DNA from: Aulostomus chinensis
Lineage: Eukaryota; Chordata; Actinopteri; Syngnathiformes; Aulostomidae
Direction of reading: 5' to 3'
DNA: 64,000 nucleotides
Assembly (NCBI GenBank): GCA_037954235.1
Contig: JBBMOA010000021.1
Coordinates: 22,734,625 to 22,798,624 of the forward strand
Shown here: one piece after another, positions 32,625 to 43,808 of the stretch
How the letters are laid out: the number at the start of each line of letters is the position of its first letter
Position numbering within the stretch: position 1 is the first letter of the stretch
Notes under the pieces: model-generated
Databases searched by the model: none
What the model saw: the letters and a program-made list of their open reading frames with translations, nothing else
Told to the model about the DNA's origin: nothing
Translations under genes and position numbers: made by a program

Positions 32625-33428
32625 GTTTTTATCAAACCACAAGATGGCGCCTCAAGCAAAGCAAACGCAGGTAACAACTCTGCTCCTCACAAGCTCTTCA
32701 CTAGCGACCTGAAGGATACCGCTGCATGTCAAGCAACCAGCGATATCCTCAACGCTTGGCTCTCAGCTGAGGACAAGTCAGGACTTCCTGGAAAGTTCAA
32801 GGCCTGGATCTATCAGCATGGGATCCTGCCTCATCTCCTCTAGCCTCTCCTGATGTATGAATTCCCCATGACCACCGTGGAGGGATTTGAGAGGAAGATC
32901 TGCTCATCCCTGCGCAGTTGGCTGGGCATACCGCGGAGCCTGAGAAGCATTGCGCTGTTTGGGCACAACACCAAGCTGCAACTTCCCTTCACCAGTCTGG
33001 CAGAGGACTTCAAGGTTTCCCAGGCCCGAGAATTCCTACTGTATAGAGATTCTGCTCACGGAAAAGTTTCATCAGCAGGTGTAAAGGTCAGAACAGGAAG
33101 GAAGTGGCATGCCCAGGATGCAGTAGAGCGGGCAGAAGCGAGACTGCGGCATGGCACCCTGGTGGGAATCGTGGCTACAGGCTGGGCTGGGCTGGGTAGC
33201 AACCCAAAACCTTGCTACAGCAGAGCCAGGCGAAAGGAGAGGCGAAAGATCATCCAGGAGGAGGTTCGTGCCGAGGTGGAGGAGGCTCGCCTCAGCAGAA
33301 TAGTGGGCACGAGCAAGCAGGGGGCCTGGACCAAGTGGGAGCACATAGATGGCCGCAAGATCACCTGGACCGAACTCTAGAAGGCGGAGCCACACCACTT
33401 CAAGTTCCTGGTCAATTCGGTCTATGAT
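32625..33428 (+). pseudogene. RLE LINE ORF, post-RT segment
   Basis: The open reading continues (with a stop at about 32841-32843 and a stop at 33378-33380) through SGLPGKFKAWIYQHGILPHL, WLGIPRSLRSIALFG, LQLPFTSLAEDFKVSQARE and RTGRKWHAQDAVE. These are family-characteristic blocks between RT and endonuclease in fish R2-like elements. The role is presumably nucleic-acid binding during target-primed reverse transcription. It is not functional. Confidence 0.8.
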
Positions 33429-33700
33429 TCGGTCAATTCGATGCTCCTCCCCTGACCCGATACCGGTGAGCGTGTTACGTCATTTCCTGCCTGTAATACT
33501 GTCGCTGTGTTGTTCGACTCTCTCAATCCTCCCTCAGGTGTACTGCAAATTTAATCGCTTTAAGCACCACTGTGTACGACGTTTTGGTGTAATACACAGG
33601 TTTCTGTCACTTAAGTCTTTAGCAGGACTTTGCTCTGAAATTCCTCGTTCTATTTGTTATATTTGCCACAGGTGCACTCGTTCACCTTAGCATACTAGCT

Positions 33701-34651
33701 ATGGCCGATCTCTCTCTTTCCGCCTCTCCCCCCACCTCTCCCTCCCTCTCCTGCACCATGTGCCAGATGTTTAGTTACTCCTCTGCCTCCTTTAGTGCTA
33801 ATGGTACGTGTAATAAGTGTAGTTTGTTTGTAGTCCTGGAGACGAGGCTTAGTGAGTTAGAGACTCGGCTCCGCACCATGGAAGCTAGCACGAGTCCTTT
33901 ACCTTCAGGAGCTGCTCAGTCCACCTTAGCGGGTGCGGAGCCACCTAGCCTAGCCACCACTAGCAGCTCCCCTGCAGCTCCCGAGCAGCCGGGAACTAGC
34001 CAGTCCCGCTGGGTGACATCACGAGGGAAACCTAGACGCAATAAGCCCGTGTTTGCCCACCAACCCCTTCATGTTTCCAACCGCTTTTCCCCACTCAGCG
34101 ACACACCTGCTGAGAGTAAAACTCGACATGTCGGCTCTGTTGCTCGCAGCCCCGCTGTGAAGCTGACATTAGTCATTGGCAGTTCTGTTCTCCGCAACGT
34201 GAAGGTAGAGACTCCAGCGAGCATAAAGTGCATCCCAGGGGCCAGAGCGGGCGACGTTGAGGCAAATCTAAAGCTGCTGGCAAAACGTAAGGTTAAATAC
34301 AGTAATATTGTAATACATGTCGGCGCTAATGACACCCGGCTTCGCCAGTCGGAATTAACTAAAGTTAACATGGCTTCGGTGTGCAACTACGCAAAAACAA
34401 TGTCGAACTCCGTAATTTTCTCTGGCCCGCTGCCCAATTTAGCGAGTGACGACATGTTTAGCCGCATGCGTTCGTTCCATCGTTGGATGTCTAGGTGGTG
34501 CTTAGATAACAACGTGGCTTATATAGACAATTGGAGCTCCTTCTGGGGAAAGCCTGGTCTGATTCGGAGAGATGGCGTCCATCCTACTTTGGATGGTGCA
34601 TCTCTCTTATCTAGGAACATAGGCCAATTTATTAGCCATACTAATCCCTGA
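33701..34651 (+). CDS. L2 LINE ORF1 with SGNH esterase domain, intact
   Basis: 316 codons from an ATG at 33701. Residues 1-60 contain two CXXC-type cysteine pairs (CTMC, CNKC), a possible zinc-binding region. Residues 60-150 are a Ser/Pro-rich linker. Residues 165-315 form the esterase: block I VIGSSV with the nucleophile Ser, block III GANDT, and DGVHP with the Asp-His pair. CR1/L2 ORF1 proteins bind LINE RNA; the role of the esterase is not settled. All expected catalytic positions are visible and no stop interrupts the frame. Translation in the host is unproven. Confidence 0.85.
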   Translation: MADLSLSASPPTSPSLSCTMCQMFSYSSASFSANGTCNKCSLFVVLETRLSELETRLRTMEASTSPLPSGAAQSTLAGAEPPSLATTSSSPAAPEQPGTSQSRWVTSRGKPRRNKPVFAHQPLHVSNRFSPLSDTPAESKTRHVGSVARSPAVKLTLVIGSSVLRNVKVETPASIKCIPGARAGDVEANLKLLAKRKVKYSNIVIHVGANDTRLRQSELTKVNMASVCNYAKTMSNSVIFSGPLPNLASDDMFSRMRSFHRWMSRWCLDNNVAYIDNWSSFWGKPGLIRRDGVHPTLDGASLLSRNIGQFISHTNP

Positions 34652-34854
34652 CAAGCACCCAGAGTTCAGACCAGCAGGCAGAGCTGTAGTTTAACACGTC
34701 CCTCTGCTGGTTCCTTCGTGTTGTCACCCACCCAGCCTATAGAAACTGTGTCTGCCCCGAGGCTGTATAAGCCTGCACCCAAATCTGAAGGAGTAATTTA
34801 TTGCAACTTAGTTAAAATTAAAACAACTGCTCCAGCAAATCAACCCAATACAAC

Positions 34855-37438
34855 TATTAAATGTGGTTTGCTTAATATTCGATCTCTGGCATCCAAGTCT
34901 CTCCTAGTGAACGATTGAATTACTAATTATCAGATTGGTGTATTAGCACTTACTGAAACCTGGGTGCAGCAAGATGAGTATGTTAGTTTAAATGAATCTT
35001 CCCCTCCTGGTTACATTAACTACCATGTACTCGCACCACTGGCAGAAGAGGAGGAGGAGCTGCATTTATCAGTCAAATTTGGTGCTTAACCCTCGACCTA
35101 ACAGTTCATATAACTCATTTGAGAGCCTTATTGTCAGCTTTTCCCACCCAGACTGGAAAGCAGAGAAACCACTCTTTCTTGCTGTGGTGTACCGTCCTCC
35201 TGCACCTTATTCTGAGTTCTGAGAAGAATTCCCTGACTTTCTGTCTAACTTGGCATTGAACTCAGACAAAGTCATGATAGTGGGTGACTTTAACATCCAT
35301 GTGGACGTCAATGATAATTCTCTGGCCACTGCGTTTAAGTCGCTTCTTGAGTCTGTTGGCTTCTGTCAGAGGGTAAACAAACCCACTCACACTTTTAATC
35401 ACATCCTTGATTTAGTACTCACTTATGGAATAGAAGCTGACCGCATCATAGTTCTTCCTCAGAACCCCGTCTTGTCTGATCACTCCTTAATTACATTTGA
35501 ATTTACTTTAACAAATTATATTCTACCTGGGAAAAAGTCCCGCTTCAGTAGATGTCTATCTGACACTGCTGTTTCTAGATTTAAGGAGCTTATTCCAGCA
35601 GAACTTGCTTCCAGCTGCGTGCCTTAAAACAGAAGACCAGACAACTGGAAAGGAAGACACATTCCAGCCAGCACGAGGAAGTCCGCCAAGCCTGGAAGGA
35701 GAGTTTATTAATGTATAAAAAAGAACTCCGTAATGCTAGAAGCGCTTACTACTCGTCCCTGATAGAAAAGAATAAGAACAACCCCAGGTTCCTCTTCAGC
35801 ACCGTGGGCAGGCTCACCAAGAACCATAGTGCTGTTGAGCCATGCATCCCCCCAACTCTCAGCAGTAACGACTTCTTATCTTTCTTCACTGAAAAGATTG
35901 TGAATATTAGAACAAAGACTGCCAGTAATGGAGGACAGACTACAGTCCCCATAGAAGCACCTCCCAGACTTGGTGCTCACTTGGACAGCTTCTCCCCCAT
36001 CGACCTGTCAGAATTAAGTTCTGCAGTCACTTCCTCCAAGTCGGCCACTTGTCTGCTGGATCCCATCCCAACAAGCCTCCTTAAGGATGCCTTCCCTCTA
36101 GTCAACACTTCTATATTAAATCAAATTAATCTTTCCTTAGTCACAGGTTATGTGCCACAGGCCTTTAAGGTGGCTGTCATCAACCCTTTACTTAAAAAAA
36201 CCTTCTCTTGACCCAGATGTGTTAGCCAACTACAGGCCGATATCCAACCTCCCCTACATCTCCAAGATTCCTGAGAAGGTTGTCCTGGAGCAGCTACATG
36301 AACATCTGCACAGCAACGAGCTCTTTGAAGCCTTCCAGTCTGGATTCAGGGAACACCATAGCACTGAAACAGCACTGGTCAGAGTCTCTAATGATCTTCT
36401 TATAGATTCAGACAGAGGTCTTGTCTCTGTGCTTGTCCTTTTGGACCTCAGTGCTGCATTTGACACCATCGACCACAGCATCCTACTACAGAGACTAGAC
36501 CATGATATTGGGATTAAAGGAACTGTCCTAAAATGGTTTAAGTCCTACTTATCAGATAGGTTTCAGTTTGTTCATGTTAATAATGACTATTCAGAGTACA
36601 GCAGAGTTACATATGGTGTACCACAGGGTTCAGTTTTAGGACCGATTCTCTTCAGTCTTTACATGCTCCCATTAGGTGACATAATACGGAAGCACTCGAT
36701 CAACTTCTACTGTTATGCGGACGACACACAACTTTACTTGTCGATGGAGCCAGACGACACAAGCCAGCTTACTCATCTGCAAGACTGCCTGAAAGACATT
36801 AAATCCTGGATGTCTTCTAACTTCTTAATGCTAAATTCAGATAAAACTGAGGTCATCATGTTTGGACCTAAACACCTCAGGGACACACTCTTGAATCGGA
36901 TCACTAATCTAGATGGCATCACCCTAAGGACCTTTCCTTCAGCTCCCACATAAAGCATGTGACTAGGACCGCCTTCTTCCATCTGCAAAGTATCGCTAAG
37001 ATTAGGAATATCCTTTCCCATAGTGATGCTGAGAAACTGGTGCATGCATTTATCACTTCTCGGCTGGACTACTGCAACTCTCTTTTGTCAGGATGTCCTA
37101 AATACTCTCTAAAAAGTCTCCAGCTGGTCCAAAAGGCTGCAGCGAGGGTTTTGACGGGAGTTAAGAAGAGAGAACACATCTCTCCCACTTTAGCTTCTCT
37201 CCACTGGCTTCCTGTAGGATCTAGAATCGACTTCAAAATCCTTCTGCTGACTTATAAGGCTCTCAATGATAAAGCCCCATCCTATTTGAAAGAGCTCATT
37301 AGTCCCTACTGTCCGACCAGAGCACTCCGCTCCCAAAATGCAGGTCTTTTAGTGATTCCCAGTATCCCTAAAAACAGACTGGGAGGTAGAGCCTTTAGTT
37401 ACCGGGCTCCTCTACTATGGAACCAGCTCTCTCCATAG
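34855..37438 (+). pseudogene. L2 LINE ORF2: APE endonuclease and reverse transcriptase, broken
   Basis: Domains in order: an endonuclease with NIRSL (about 34874), LTETW (about 34951), VGDFNIHVDV (about 35280) and SDHSLITF (about 35478). A linker follows, then RT with DLSAAFDTIDH (about 36446), YGVPQGSVLGP (about 36613) and YADD (about 36716), and the C-terminal YCNSLLSG..LHWLPV region (37070-37215). Stops at about 34916 and 35221, a gap near 35627, an overlap-type frameshift near 36205 and a deletion near 36940 break it into at least five frames. It cannot supply RT, in contrast to the clean ORF1. Confidence 0.88.
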
Positions 37439-38204
37439 GTCAGAGAGGCAGACACTTTAACTACGTTTAAGTCCAGGCTTAAGACCTTCCTTTATGACAG
37501 AGCCTTCAGTTAGGACTGGTTCAGGTAGCTCTGAACCATTGATAGCTATGCTGCTTTCGGCTTAGACTGCTGGGGGACACATCAGGTTACATGGAGCCCT
37601 TCCCTCCTCTCCTCTCCTCTCCTCTCCTCTCCTCTCCTCTCCTCTCCCCCTCACTCCTCCTCTCCTCCCTGCACATTTTTGGAACTGTCATTACCATTAC
37701 TTGTTGCACTTTGTAGTTTGGCCTTGGTGTCTCGCAGTCTCTCTGTGTTTCAACAGATCCACCAGAGCCCCAACCGCCGCCTGCATTGCCCCCCCCTCTT
37801 ATTCCCTACTGTTACACCGGCCTGCGCTCCCCTTCCATGAACCAGTCTGCCATCCAGTCCACCATCAAGCTGGCTTGCTCTCCCTGCCTCCCCTTCCAGA
37901 AGCTTCCTTCTTCAACTGTTAACATTTCCGTATTTCCCACATTTTGCATTGTAAACTGTTTTCTTGTCTGTAACAACATCTACTGCACGTCTGTCCGGCC
38001 TGGGTGAGGGATCCCTCCTCTGTTGCTCACCCTGAGGTTTCTCAGATTTGTCCCTGTTAAAAGGGTTTTCTATGGAGTTTTTCCTCAGTCAATGTTAGGG
38101 TGTAAGGGCAGAGGATGTTATGATTCCATGTGAAGCCCTTTGAGACAAACTGTTTGTGAAAAAGGGCTATACAAATAAAATTGCCTTGCCTTGCCTTGCC
38201 TTGA

Positions 38205-38969
38205 TGTCCTCCCAAGCCCTGCTAACCTGTTCACCTGGGGCCTGTCAGACTCATCTGTGTGCCAGCTTTGTCAGGAAATCGGTTCACTAGAACACATCCT
38301 CAGCTGTTGTTCAAAGGCCTTGGGAGATGGCAGGTACCGTTGGCGCCACGACCAGGTACTGCGGGCAATAGCAGACACAGTCTGCACTGGCATCAACACC
38401 AGCAAGCGGCAACATCCAACCAAGAGGTCAATTGCCTTTGTTCGAACAGGGGCGGAACCCCAACCCTTCAGGAAGAACCAGGGGGGCCTGCTCACAACAG
38501 CAAGGGACTGGCAGCTCCTGGTAGACCTAGGGAGGCAGTTGCAATTCCCGGACATCATCGCTGTCACATCACTCCAGACCTGGTCCTGATGTCTGGAGCC
38601 AGCAAGCAGGTGGTGCTCCTTGAGCTAACTGTCCTCTGGGAGGACAGAATGGAGGAAGCTCAGGAGAGAAAGAGGGCAAAGTATGCCAATCTTGTGGCCA
38701 AATGCAGGAGGAATGGGTGGAAATCCCGCTGCGAGCCTATTGAGGTGGGCTGCAGGGGCTTTGCAGGCAAGTTCGTACACCGGGTCCTGGGGCTCCTTGG
38801 GATTTATGGACTGCACAGACGAAGAGCCATCAAGAACATCTTGGAGACGACTGAAAAGGCTTCTCGGTGGCTCTGGTTGAGGAGGGGGAGTCGTGGCATA
38901 GTGCGCTACCTGGATACAAGTCGGGGGACTGATCACCTCCAGCTGGTTTGCCTAGGGGAGGGTGTCTGA
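38205..38969 (+). pseudogene. RLE LINE ORF, CCHC knuckle and restriction-like endonuclease
   Basis: The reading starts VLPSPANLFTWGL. The zinc knuckle is CQLCQEIGSLEHILSCC (about 38261-38311), CX2CX7HX4C spacing. After a one-base frame break near 38575, the endonuclease core follows: RPDLVL (about 38579), LLELTVLWE and an RKRAKYANLV helix, ending with a Trp-rich tail and a TGA at 38967-38969. RPD and the downstream E correspond to the PD-(D/E)XK nuclease that nicks the DNA target. The frameshift makes the copy inactive. Confidence 0.85.
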
Positions 38970-39165
38970 TTAAGACCCGAAACACCCCATGATCCTAGGA
39001 GAATCACTAATGATGTGTCCAGGTTGCACCACAAGGTGTATTAAAGAACTGGAGTGAAGACAGCCATGCTGTAACTTGTGACCTGTGAAAATGTTCAGTG
39101 GTTTTCCACCCAACATCCCTGTTTTGCTCCCAATGAAGGCGTAAGTTAAAATGAGTCTGTGTTCT

Positions 39166-39454
39166 TGTTAAGGGAAAACAGGTCGAAACCTAAATTCCCG
39201 CTATTAGGAAAGACACAACACAAACTAATTCAGCTTTGTACAAAGGGCACCCTGTCTCAGTGGCTTCCCGAGAGAGTCCGCCGAGACAGTTCCTTGCTTC
39301 TTTATTATACTGATAAGACAGATACATGGGAGTGTGGATGGGTGCTCATATCAAGGCAGGTGCGTTCTCATGATGATAACAGTGTGACCTTGAATGAACT
39401 TCTATTTGAACATAGTGTGACAATAAAACATTAAAACATTATTTTCTTTTATCA
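39166..39454 (-). repeat. ERV 3' LTR
   Basis: 289 bp; in plus orientation from TGTTAAGGGAAAACAGG to TTTTCTTTTATCA. On the minus strand an AATAAA polyadenylation signal is present (complement at about 39301-39308). It differs from the other LTR at one base near 39222. Confidence 0.93.
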
Positions 39455-39701
39455 TTCCCTCCTGTTTGTCATACTTTGTTTAAATCCATCAATAACCACT
39501 TCTCTCGATTTTCGGTCAAGACTTAATACGAATGACAAGACAGTGAGAGTACATTGTGAATATGAGGAGTTTGCAAAACATGAAATTACACAAATTATTA
39601 TTTCAAGCAAGTAACATGTATATACATGGGGATGGGGTCAGAGGTTACTAGAACATGGCCCACCGGTGGAGCTAGAGTCCTCAGCACTCGGCTCTTGTTG
39701 T
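39455..39701. other. ERV region between env remnant and 3' LTR
   Basis: About 250 bases downstream of the env stop. I see no open frame; the polypurine tract should be within the last bases before the LTR (minus-strand GGAGGGAA at 39455-39463). Confidence 0.5.
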
Positions 39702-40053
39702 CTAACCATCATAGTGGCCAGGATCTGGGAACAGGTCAGGTATGTCTCGGAGAACGATGTCATCTGAGGATCCGTCTTCGTCATCCATGCATGATTCAAT
39801 GAGTGATTGTGCGTGTTCTTCTTTTTGATTCAGTCTCATGTACGTCTCAACTTGTACAGCAACTAGTTTGGTGACCAGGCTCTTCACACATGGGACAATA
39901 CAGGTTATAATTACACAGAGCAATTTTGAATGTGCCTGTAAGCAAGTTCGACCTGCTATTGTAGTAGAGTCCCTCTAAGTCTATATCTATGTCTGGCGCG
40001 CCGCCTACAGCGATATGGCTGAGAAGGATAATACTGGTTATTATGATGTTCAT
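39702..40053 (-). pseudogene. env: ERV env remnant: leader and cytoplasmic tail only
   Basis: From the ATG at 40053 a hydrophobic stretch (IIITSIILLSHIAVGG) resembles a signal peptide. After about 40 residues the reading shifts near 39920 into a hydrophobic segment followed by basic residues (CIVPCVKSLVTKLV), which looks like the transmembrane end and cytoplasmic tail of a retroviral TM subunit, and an acidic end at 39702. The whole surface subunit, the fusion peptide and the ectodomain are missing, so no entry function is possible. The N-terminal signal-peptide reading is an inference; the fragment could also be TM-internal. Confidence 0.6.
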
Positions 40054-40364
40054 GGCTATTCAAATGTGAGCCGTAACATGAGAAGTATTGACCAGTAGCT
40101 AAGGAACAGGACCGTCGTAGGTGTGACACCTCCGTGTTCACATTTCCACAGAATCAATAACAGGCAGGCGACAAGGATTATGCCAACTAAATACATTCGT
40201 TCCCTAGGGAGACACGTAGGGTGGCCTCAGGGTGATTGACCCTTTCCACGATGTTTACTTCACCAGCTCCAGGTGCCAGGAGGTCCCTCCTGTTGTCCCC
40301 CTTCCTTTGACCCTTGTGGTCTCAGTTCAGAGTAGACTGCCCTGGAGGTGTTCTGGCCTTCGCA

Positions 40365-43178
40365 CTAAGTGTCTCCAGCGCTCTCGTAATCGAGGAGCAA
40401 CTTACAATGACTCTGATGTATCCACGTTTGTCGCTCTGCTATTTTAACAGCTGTGGGTGTACTTAATAGTACCTGATATGGTCCGTCCCACCTTGGTGTT
40501 TTCCAATTTGTTCTTTGTAGGACTTTAACGAGGATCCAGTCACCAGGTTGTGGCTGTCTGTTGGGAGAAGATACAGGTGCGTCTGGTACGCTATTAGCGT
40601 TCACAACGTCTTGTTGTTTTAACATGTGTCTCATCCAATCTGCTAACGATGTTTCTTTTTCTGATTTCTCTATGTTACCATTTAGGATAGGTAGGGGGAA
40701 CTGTCTACCGTACACAATCTCAAAAGGTGTAAGTCCATTGCTTGATGTTATTCTCATCCACATTTTGACAAGCGAGAGACAGTCAGGCCACGGCCTTTGT
40801 GTCTCAGCGACAGTTTTTCTTAGTCTCTGTTTTATTGTTCCGTTTGTTCGTTCCACTAATCCTGCACTTTGGGGATGATAGGAACAATGTGTTTTTGGTA
40901 TGAATCCTAAGCATTCTGCGATGCCGGTCATAAGTTGATTTACAAAATGTGTACCATTGTCTGATCTGATCATTTCTGGGATACCGTATGTGGGAAAAAA
41001 GTGATTACATAGGCATTTTACAACAGTCGGGGCATCTGCTTTTTTGGTTGGGTATATTTCGACCCATTTAGAGAATGCACAAATGATCACTAGCGCATAT
41101 TTAGTACCTCCTTCACATGTTAATTCAATGAAATCCATGTGTATTGTATGAAATGGGCGAGGAGGCGTCGGGAATGCCCCTCGTTTAGGTCGCAGTCGGC
41201 CTTGTACATTATTCTTTTGACATATCATACATTTTGCAACATGAATTTTTGCTTGAGTTTCGAAATTTATAGTGTAGAATTGGTTATTCACCAATGTTAC
41301 CATCCCTCCTGTTGAGACATGGGTATTTCCATGGCTCACCAACGCTGCGGCTGCGTGTTGTAGTAATGAGGCATGTGTCAATGTTTTTCCTGCAGAGGTC
41401 TTGAAACCCCTCAGTTCCCATATACGTGCATGGTGGTGTATGGAACTGAAAATGTATTGACTGTCAGAGTAGACAGTGAGATGTTTCCCTGCATAGAGTT
41501 CACATGCTTGCATAACTGCAACTAGTTCCGCTGTTTGTGCAGAATAGGAGGGAGCGAGAGCGCGAGCTTCAATCACAGAGTCGGCTGTGACGACAGCATA
41601 ACCCACACGGTTGACCCCCTTCTCGTCCTTTGAAGCGGAACCATCGACGAAAACAACTTCTCCATCTGTCAATGCAGATGTGGAAATGTCAGCGCGTGGT
41701 TGCGTATGTGTTTTGATGTCTGCGATACAACTATGTGGTGCTCCATCTAGCAGTGTTGCAACGTTGCCTGCAACATTGACGGCTGTGCATCTAGTAACGG
41801 TTACATTTTCTTTCGACAACAATGCTTTGATTAAATGTAGATGTCTAGCGTGCGTTACAAATGGTAGATGCGCGTGTAATAGGACTTCATGTACTGAGTG
41901 TTCAGTGTAGATGGTGACTTGGTGTCCTAATATAATGTCTGCACATGATTGTAAAGCTTCATAAGCCGCGCAACAACCTTTAACACAATCAGGAAAACCA
42001 CTAATGATGTTGTCCATTTGTCTAGAATAGTAGGCTAATGGTCTTTTCACGCTGCCGAATTCTTGTAAGAGTACTGCCGTCATAAATGGGCCTTTATGAG
42101 AAACCATGAGATGAAATGGTTTATCATAGTTTGGTAGACTCAACATGACGTCAGTTTGCAGTAGCGATTTTAATTTGTCAAATGCAGCGTTCATATCTTC
42201 CGTCCAGATAACAGGATTGTTCATGGCCATGGCGTGACCATGTATTGCTGTCATCAGAGGTTGGACAGTGACTGCAAATTCAGCTATCCATTGCCTACAG
42301 AAATTGCAGAGTCCTAAAAAGGACATCATCTGTTGTTTCGTTTGTGGTTTAGGAGCTTCTTGTATAGTTGTTTTTCTGCTTTCTAATAGCTGTTTCCCGT
42401 TTGCTGATAGATGGTGACCGAGATAGATCACTTGTTGTTGGACATATTGCAGCTTATCTTTTGACACTTTGTGACCTTCATTACTTAAATGTTTAAGGAC
42501 GGTGAGTGTGTTTGACTCACAATCTTTTTGTGTGCGTCCAGTTATCAGAATGTCATCCACGTACAGCAAATATTTACCATGTATCAGAGGTGGACATGTA
42601 GACATTGATTGTTTTAGAGCTTCTGTGTATCTTGTAGGACTATTACAGAATCCTTGAGGGAGCCTGTTGTATGTGTAATATTGTCCTTTAAATTGGAATC
42701 CAAAATATTGCTTTGCATTTGCTGTAAGTGGTACCGAGAAAAATGCATTTGATAAATCGATTACGGAGAACCACGTAGCATCAGGTTCCACACTATTCAT
42801 GATTGTATGTGGATTTGCTACGTTGACGTCATCTTTTTTACAGATCTCATTTACTGCGCGGAGATCTTGGATCAGTCTCCAAGCGTTCTTGTTTGCTTTC
42901 TTTACAGGAAATACTGGGGTATAACACTCCAATTGTGATTTATTTACAGGAGATAGAATTCCTGATTTGCACATATCTTCAATTACAGGTGTAATACCGT
43001 TAGTTGCTTCTTTTGAGATTGGATATTGGCGTATCTGTGGTCTTAATGATGTAAGTGGGATAAAATCTACCGGTGTGACGTTTCTGATTAGTCCCACGTC
43101 AGTTGGTCCAGTTGACCATAATTTCTGTGGTAGGCCATTTAAACTTGCCTCTTGAGTAGCTGTCAGTGCTAGTTGATA
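40365..43178 (-). CDS. pol: ERV Pol: RT, RNase H, integrase
   Basis: About 930 codons open from just after a TGA at 43179-43181, in the same frame as the upstream piece. RT: LPQGF and the catalytic LLYVDDILITG (about residues 160-170). RNase H: DGSAS, TAELVAV and YSDSQYI (residues about 480-545). Integrase: a CXXC pair (CMIC), HMDF, RSDNGTHF and an HPQSAGLVER..E stretch with the DDE triad. The C-terminus has the WDGPYQVLL..VKI block of gamma/epsilon integrases. This would reverse-transcribe and integrate the proviral DNA. No internal stop is seen; there is no ATG near the start, as expected for a read-through polyprotein. Confidence 0.92.
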   Translation of the reverse strand, partial: YQLALTATQEASLNGLPQKLWSTGPTDVGLIRNVTPVDFIPLTSLRPQIRQYPISKEATNGITPVIEDMCKSGILSPVNKSQLECYTPVFPVKKANKNAWRLIQDLRAVNEICKKDDVNVANPHTIMNSVEPDATWFSVIDLSNAFFSVPLTANAKQYFGFQFKGQYYTYNRLPQGFCNSPTRYTEALKQSMSTCPPLIHGKYLLYVDDILITGRTQKDCESNTLTVLKHLSNEGHKVSKDKLQYVQQQVIYLGHHLSANGKQLLESRKTTIQEAPKPQTKQQMMSFLGLCNFCRQWIAEFAVTVQPLMTAIHGHAMAMNNPVIWTEDMNAAFDKLKSLLQTDVMLSLPNYDKPFHLMVSHKGPFMTAVLLQEFGSVKRPLAYYSRQMDNIISGFPDCVKGCCAAYEALQSCADIILGHQVTIYTEHSVHEVLLHAHLPFVTHARHLHLIKALLSKENVTVTRCTAVNVAGNVATLLDGAPHSCIADIKTHTQPRADISTSALTDGEVVFVDGSASKDEKGVNRVGYAVVTADSVIEARALAPSYSAQTAELVAVMQACELYAGKHLTVYSDSQYIFSSIHHHARIWELRGFKTSAGKTLTHASLLQHAAAALVSHGNTHVSTGGMVTLVNNQFYTINFETQAKIHVAKCMICQKNNVQGRLRPKRGAFPTPPRPFHTIHMDFIELTCEGGTKYALVIICAFSKWVEIYPTKKADAPTVVKCLCNHFFPTYGIPEMIRSDNGTHFVNQLMTGIAECLGFIPKTHCSYHPQSAGLVERTNGTIKQRLRKTVAETQRPWPDCLSLVKMWMRITSSNGLTPFEIVYGRQFPLPILNGNIEKSEKETSLADWMRHMLKQQDVVNANSVPDAPVSSPNRQPQPGDWILVKVLQRTNWKTPRWDGPYQVLLSTPTAVKIAERQTWIHQSHCKLLLDYESAGDT

Positions 43179-43808
43179 TCATTCTTCGTCTGTGTCATTT
43201 AAATGTGTTGTCGGTTTGGCTCTCAGAGTCCAACCTAACACTAATCGACTCATTCCTGTTCTGTCATCGGTGGCCCACTGTCCGATTGGGACATATGGCC
43301 ACGTTGTGCGATTTCCTACATCAACTATCTTACCTAGGTCCTTCCATGAGGACTCAGGAAGTTTGCGCAATGAGCAATGTGGTGGATATCTGCCTCTGAA
43401 TAATAGTTGTTGCTCTGGGGTGAGGGAAACAGATGCAGCTGCTTCGCCCATGCAGGAGACATACAGAGCAGTGAGGCGGGTAGTTTGTGGTTTGCTCAGT
43501 TTCTGAATTTGTTTGTCGTAGTCTGGGTCTGGACCTGGGTCCTGATTGTATCTCAATGTACAATGTAGTTGGTCAGTCGGCATGTCTTGTAACTTAGCGG
43601 GCGGTTTTTGTGGTAATTGCACCTTAAGTTGAGTACCTCCTCCTATTTCTATATCTAATGTCCAATAGAAATGTGGTTCGCACGCACCTTGAACGACACC
43701 TACTGTGTCCATTGGAACACAAATCATTTTGTTGTCATGTGGCACGATGGCAAATTGTAGTCTGCAAAGTATGTCCCTTCCTAATTGATTGAGGACATGA
43801 TGGATCAA
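43179..43808 (-). pseudogene. ERV pro-pol connecting segment
   Basis: 209 codons between the protease core and RT, including PESSWKDLGKIVDVGNRTTW and ending at an in-frame TGA (43179-43181). The reading frame continues past this TGA into Pol. At its upstream end a frameshift near 43805 separates it from the protease core. The RT N-terminal approach (LNGLPQKLWSTGPTDVG) lies just after the stop. Confidence 0.75.

Larger units (their letters stand above)
33429..38204 (+). mobile_element. L2/Maui-like LINE, near full-length copy 2
   Basis: About 4.8 kb: 5' UTR (33429-33700), intact ORF1, broken ORF2, a 3' UTR with a TCCTC microsatellite (37603-37650) and a (CCTTG)n terminal repeat (38182-38204). 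It is inserted in the RLE LINE; TGAT occurs at both edges (33425-33428 and 38202-38205), so any target duplication is very short, as usual for this clade. The 3' 200 bases match the minus-strand tail at 13.7 kb. Confidence 0.88.
32600..39065 (+). mobile_element. RLE-type LINE (R2 superfamily), 5'-truncated, split by an L2 LINE
   Basis: Two halves (about 32600-33428 and 38205-39065) read as one element: the post-RT linker on the left, and the zinc knuckle plus restriction-like endonuclease on the right. The reading ends in ..VYD at 33428 and resumes with VLPSP at 38206, so the 4.8-kb L2 LINE inserted in one codon region. The RT itself is absent, as expected for 5' truncation. The 3' UTR runs to about 39065. 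These LINEs carry a PD-(D/E)XK endonuclease instead of the APE type. Confidence 0.85.
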
